A stretch of DNA of 64,000 nucleotides from contig NC_009662.1 in the NCBI RefSeq assembly GCF_000010325.1, positions 124,001 to 188,000 on the forward strand. The letters are read 5' to 3'. Positions 63,462-64,000 of the stretch are shown here, piece after piece; the first letter of the stretch is position 1; every line of letters begins with the position of its first letter. The notes under the pieces were generated by a model that had not been told where the DNA came from, did not search any database, and saw nothing but the letters and a program-made list of their open reading frames with translations. Position numbers and translations under genes: made by a program. Source of the stretch: Nitratiruptor sp. SB155-2. Its GTDB lineage: Bacteria; Campylobacterota; Campylobacteria; Campylobacterales; Nitratiruptoraceae.

Positions 63462-64000
63462 CTATTGCCAAAAAGTATCTATCGTCACATAGACCGTTGT
63501 GTTAATTAGTGAAATATCAATCGGCTCGGTTGGTTCTAAATAGAGCGTGTCGTAATCTCTTGGGCGATTATAGATATTGGCCAATATTTTTGCTTTTTCC
63601 AAATCGACAGGTTGGGCAGGCTCAATTTTTACTACTTTTGCTTCAAATATTTGGTCATCTTGTGTACGTACTTTAGCGATATAACCAACTTTTACCTTTT
63701 TAAAGAATTTGTGATCCATTTTTGCGATGATATAAGGTGCTGTATCTTTTTGCAATACTGTGACCACAGGTTCTGCTGTATTTCTAAATTCGTTCTCCAA
63801 AACATTGACTTTCAGGACAGTTCCATTCAAAGGGGAAATGATTGGTTGCATTTCCCCATCGATAAAGCGCGCGATAGCGATCGTTTGATTGATTTCGATG
63901 TTATCGCCTCTATGTAGAGTCTTTGTGAAATGGATGTAGGAAAGAAATGGTGCGCGGATGACGGTAATGTTACCGTCTACATAGGCGTTCGCAGTCTGTA
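63462..64000 (-). CDS. Alg44/HlyD-like periplasmic adaptor, C-terminal part (5' end outside window)
   Basis: The frame is open to the right edge, so only the last ~179 residues are seen. They show the membrane-fusion-protein pattern: NAYVDGNITVIRAPFLSYI, a lipoyl-like half (GDNIEINQTIAIARF, ISPLNGTVLKVNVLENEF) and a beta-barrel domain (IIAKMDHKFFKKVKVGYIAKVR). Placed directly ahead of algG, this fits Alg44, the co-polymerase whose N-terminal PilZ domain binds cyclic-di-GMP; that domain, if present, lies outside the window. Another HlyD-family adaptor is possible. It is the most upstream visible gene of the operon. Confidence 0.72.
   Translation of the reverse strand, partial: QTANAYVDGNITVIRAPFLSYIHFTKTLHRGDNIEINQTIAIARFIDGEMQPIISPLNGTVLKVNVLENEFRNTAEPVVTVLQKDTAPYIIAKMDHKFFKKVKVGYIAKVRTQDDQIFEAKVVKIEPAQPVDLEKAKILANIYNRPRDYDTLYLEPTEPIDISLINTTVYVTIDTFWQ

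Noticed and set aside
1-64000. tRNA or rRNA genes, CRISPR arrays, insertion sequences
   Set aside because: Intergenic gaps are short and were read on both strands; no cloverleaf, spaced repeats or transposase frame was seen.

Overview
The window reads as a chromosome segment of a low-GC chemolithotrophic campylobacterotan (Epsilonproteobacteria), plausibly a vent genus related to Nitratiruptor or Sulfurovum. The genus is an inference. The support is gene content: DUF4492 in front of cytochrome bd, sulfide:quinone oxidoreductase-type flavoproteins, CcoG, Bpt transferase, a di-haem cytochrome c peroxidase, many GGDEF/EAL proteins and tightly overlapping genes. No rRNA, tRNA, CRISPR array or insertion sequence was found.

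Layout. 1-6.2 kb: the end of a membrane-anchored c-type cytochrome, a DUF302 protein and two cyclic-di-GMP enzymes. 6.2-8.1 kb: a recombination scar holding a decayed partial copy of rpsU and two gene fragments, then yaiI, intact rpsU and a MntA/HepT-type toxin-antitoxin pair. 8.2-17.3 kb: redox genes, namely cytochrome c peroxidase, an aldo/keto reductase, a resolvase-like regulator followed by ccoG, and an operon of a NifX-like protein, a small membrane protein, an SQR-like flavoprotein, DUF4492, cydA, cydB and an unlisted 32-residue CydX-like peptide. 17.4-44.4 kb: mostly housekeeping (modE, pyrG-recJ, folE, tig-clpP-def-comM, nnr-purN, thiG, trx), two more GGDEF-EAL proteins, a Tat-exported SQR, a yeiH/LysR divergent pair and ion transporters. 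comM is split by a one-base frameshift.

44.5-64 kb, all on the minus strand: a sodium symporter, then an exopolysaccharide locus of at least 18 kb running off the right edge. In transcription order it encodes an Alg44-like HlyD protein, an AlgG-type C5-epimerase with the DPHD motif, an AlgE-like outer-membrane exporter, an AlgK-like Sel1-repeat lipoprotein, a PL7 alginate lyase, a BcsE-like protein with a degenerate GGDEF domain that keeps an RxxD site, a TPR protein and a beta-barrel joined only if an A10 tract slips, a processive GT2 glycosyltransferase, a PgaD-sized membrane protein, a NodB-type deacetylase, a HupE/UreJ membrane protein and a glycosidase-like protein. This combines alginate-type and PNAG-type parts. 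It is the most novel system here and is probably under cyclic-di-GMP control, in keeping with four GGDEF/EAL proteins in the same window.
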